NCBI GenBank assembly: GCA_013813755.1
Contig: JACCRD010000137.1
Coordinates: 1 to 8,521 of the forward strand
DNA from: Acidobacteriota bacterium
GTDB taxonomy: Bacteria; Acidobacteriota; Blastocatellia; Pyrinomonadales; Pyrinomonadaceae
DNA: 8,521 nucleotides
Direction of reading: 5' to 3'
Positions 7,509 to 8,521 of this stretch are shown in pieces. The translations under genes were made by a program, and so were the position numbers. The notes below the pieces were generated by a model, which worked only from the letters and a program-made list of their open reading frames with translations, did no database searches and was not told the DNA's origin. Each line of letters opens with the position of its first letter. Positions within the stretch are counted from its first letter, which is position 1.

Positions 7509-7527
7509 CGCAATTTTTAAAATTGCG
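7509..7527. promoter_or_regulatory. Perfect 19-bp inverted repeat, possible operator
   Basis: CGCAATTTT and its exact inverse AAAATTGCG flank a single T. It lies 53 bases upstream of the HtrA ATG, in the gap shared with the glycine-zipper gene. The one-base centre cannot form an RNA hairpin loop without breaking pairs. This symmetry fits a dimeric regulator site better than a terminator. The regulator is unknown. Confidence 0.45.
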
Positions 7528-7558
7528 TTGCGTGTTCAATTACAAAAATTACGAAAAT

Positions 7559-7574
7559 AAACAACAGGTTGTTT
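7559..7574. promoter_or_regulatory. Perfect 16-bp inverted repeat, possible operator
   Basis: AAACAAC and GTTGTTT are exact inverses around AG. It sits in the middle of the divergent region between the HtrA and glycine-zipper genes, about 25 bases upstream of the extended -10 candidate for the latter. Its sequence differs from the 19-bp repeat at 7509-7527, so it would be a separate site. The rest of the gap is AT-rich, which raises the chance of accidental symmetry. Confidence 0.35.
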
Positions 7575-7597
7575 CATTAAAAAATGTTGCAAAAAAT

Positions 7598-7606
7598 TGC
7601 TACAAT
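7598..7606 (+). promoter_or_regulatory. Extended -10 promoter candidate for the glycine-zipper gene
   Basis: TGCTACAAT is an extended -10 element (TGn followed by TACAAT at 7601-7606). The upstream -35 position is only TTAAAA-like at 18 bases, but the region is A-rich. Transcription would start near 7613, giving a leader of about 90 bases. No other candidate in the gap has better spacing. Confidence 0.42.
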
Positions 7607-7688
7607 CCAGGCAGATAACTTTTGAGACAACGACTAAAAAGAATCAAACGTCTTAAAATCGGCTTTTGAAATTTATTTTCAACCAAAT

Positions 7689-7693
7689 AAGGA
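7689..7693 (+). promoter_or_regulatory. Ribosome-binding site of the glycine-zipper gene
   Basis: AAGGA within a long purine run lies 11 bases before the ATG at 7705. It supports this start over an in-frame TTG at 7666, which would precede the ribosome-binding site and add 13 residues before the signal peptide. Confidence 0.6.
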
Positions 7694-7704
7694 AAAGAAA
7701 AAAG

Positions 7705-8445
7705 ATGAAAAAATCACTTAACTTTAAATTTGTAGCATTGATGCTGGCGGCGTTCTTCGCGTTCGGCGCAAACGACGTTTTAGCTCAGAGACGAACAGTT
7801 AAACGCAAACCGGTTATCCGTCGAGCAGCGGTTAGACCAATCAAAACCGTACCGATTAGAAATTCAGTCGCGCTTTACACAGTCGAGAACGGAAAACAGT
7901 TTCGCGTTCGAATGAACGAAACTATCGGTTCAAAAACGGCGCGTACCGGCGACCGCTTTACAACCACCGTCACCGAGCCGGTTTATTCGGAAACGGGCGT
8001 GATCGTCGTTCCGATCGGAAGCACTGTGACCGGGCGCGTCGATTCGGTGAAAGCCGCGAAAAAGGGCGGCGATCCGGGTTCGATTGATGTCACCTTTGTT
8101 GAAGTCAGGCTTCCGAATGGAACGCGCCGGGCAATTAACGGTTCGCTGACCAATCTGGATACGAAAAAAGCGAAGAGCGATTCTGAAGGCTCGGCTTCGG
8201 GCGACGACCGAAAAAATGACAAAGTTATCTTTATCGGCGGCGGTGCGGCTGGCGGCGCGATTTTAGGCGGCGCGATTGGCGGCGGCAAAGGCGCGCTGAT
8301 CGGCGGAATTTTAGGCGGACTCGGCGGGCTTGCCGGCGAAAGATTTACTAAGGGCGAAGATGCCGAAGTTAAGTCAGGAACCGAGTTCGGCGTTTATTTG
8401 AATCAATCAATTTCACTGCCGAAATTTGTTGAGCGGGAATATTAA
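7705..8445 (+). CDS. Secreted glycine-zipper envelope protein of unknown function
   Basis: The 246-residue protein starts with a Sec signal peptide (1-27, MKKSLNFKFVALMLAAFF... ending VLA, cleavage before Q28). A strongly basic segment follows (about 29-52, rich in Arg and Lys). Next comes a beta-rich domain (about 55-150) with VVPIGSTVTGRV and VEVRLPNGTRRAINGSL, a pattern resembling the small beta domains that set pore or envelope proteins at a surface. A charged Lys/Ser/Asp linker (153-172) leads to a glycine zipper (about 178-211), with repeated GGAIGGG- and GGILGGL-type GxxxG spacing. It ends in a short beta-like tail. Glycine zippers commonly pack helices in membranes or oligomers, so outer-membrane or periplasmic assembly is likely. 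The exact function is not recognised. It has a divergent promoter with HtrA and a strong terminator. Confidence 0.85.
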   Translation: MKKSLNFKFVALMLAAFFAFGANDVLAQRRTVKRKPVIRRAAVRPIKTVPIRNSVALYTVENGKQFRVRMNETIGSKTARTGDRFTTTVTEPVYSETGVIVVPIGSTVTGRVDSVKAAKKGGDPGSIDVTFVEVRLPNGTRRAINGSLTNLDTKKAKSDSEGSASGDDRKNDKVIFIGGGAAGGAILGGAIGGGKGALIGGILGGLGGLAGERFTKGEDAEVKSGTEFGVYLNQSISLPKFVEREY

Positions 8446-8450
8446 TTTTC

Positions 8451-8518
8451 AGTTGTCACAAACAAAAAGCCGGACAAGTTCAATATTGAACTTGTCCGGC
8501 TTTTTGTTTGTGACAACT
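8451..8518. repeat. 68-bp perfect palindrome
   Basis: Bases 8451-8484 and 8485-8518 are exact reverse complements, 34 bases each with no spacer (centre CAATATTG). The pairing stops outside the arms, where C8450 faces T8519. The inner part forms the terminator of the glycine-zipper gene; the outer part (AGTTGTCACAAAC and its inverse) extends well beyond what termination needs. It lies at the very end of the window. Confidence 0.9.
8461..8510 (+). terminator. Strong, probably bidirectional rho-independent terminator
   Basis: The 16-base arms of the core (8469-8484 and 8485-8500, starting GCCGGAC) are followed by TTTTTGTTTG. On the other strand the same core is followed by the complementary T-run from the A-run at 8464-8468. 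It begins 24 bases after the glycine-zipper stop. The symmetric A and T tracts suit termination from both sides, which suggests a convergent gene beyond the right edge. Confidence 0.85.
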
Positions 8519-8521
8519 TGA

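Noticed and set aside
7457..7513. N-terminal extension of the HtrA-like protease from a TTG codon
   Set aside because: The TTG lies within the 19-bp inverted repeat and has no ribosome-binding site, whereas AAAAAGGGAG stands nine bases before the internal ATG.

Overview
The window looks like a chromosomal segment of a Gram-negative-type bacterium, most likely an Acidobacteriota member of the Blastocatellia/Pyrinomonadales kind. This is an inference from mid-range GC, a secreted DUF5117/DUF4953 zincin, several Sec-exported proteins and weak Shine-Dalgarno signals; no rRNA or other marker is present to settle it. No mobile element, CRISPR array, tRNA or rRNA was seen. Six protein-coding genes cover almost everything.

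Layout, left to right. Positions 1-2550 hold a minus-strand secreted zinc metalloprotease that runs off the left edge, so its C-terminus is missing. Next comes a minus-strand secreted serine hydrolase of the beta-lactamase/penicillin-binding fold (2761-4164). A divergent intergenic region with promoter-like sites for both directions separates it from a plus-strand MATE-family efflux transporter (4450-5892). A small zinc-ribbon protein of unknown function (5905-6147, minus) converges tightly on the transporter. Upstream of it lies a membrane-anchored HtrA/Deg-type serine protease (6227-7456, minus) with its own rho-independent terminator. A second divergent region with two clean inverted repeats leads to a secreted glycine-zipper protein (7705-8445, plus). 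The window ends in a 68-bp perfect palindrome that contains a strong, probably bidirectional terminator.

The common theme is the cell envelope: two secreted peptidase/hydrolase-like proteins, a drug/metabolite exporter, a periplasm-facing quality-control protease and a glycine-zipper envelope protein. Each appears to be its own transcription unit (candidate promoters, divergent or convergent neighbours, wide gaps), so no multi-gene operon is evident. I see no convincing new multi-gene system. The most notable items are the terminal palindrome, the inverted repeats shared by the HtrA and glycine-zipper promoters, and the small two-CxxC protein.

For three genes the longest possible reading frame begins at a TTG codon. 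I chose internal ATG starts because they place a signal peptide, membrane anchor, ribosome-binding site or promoter correctly.
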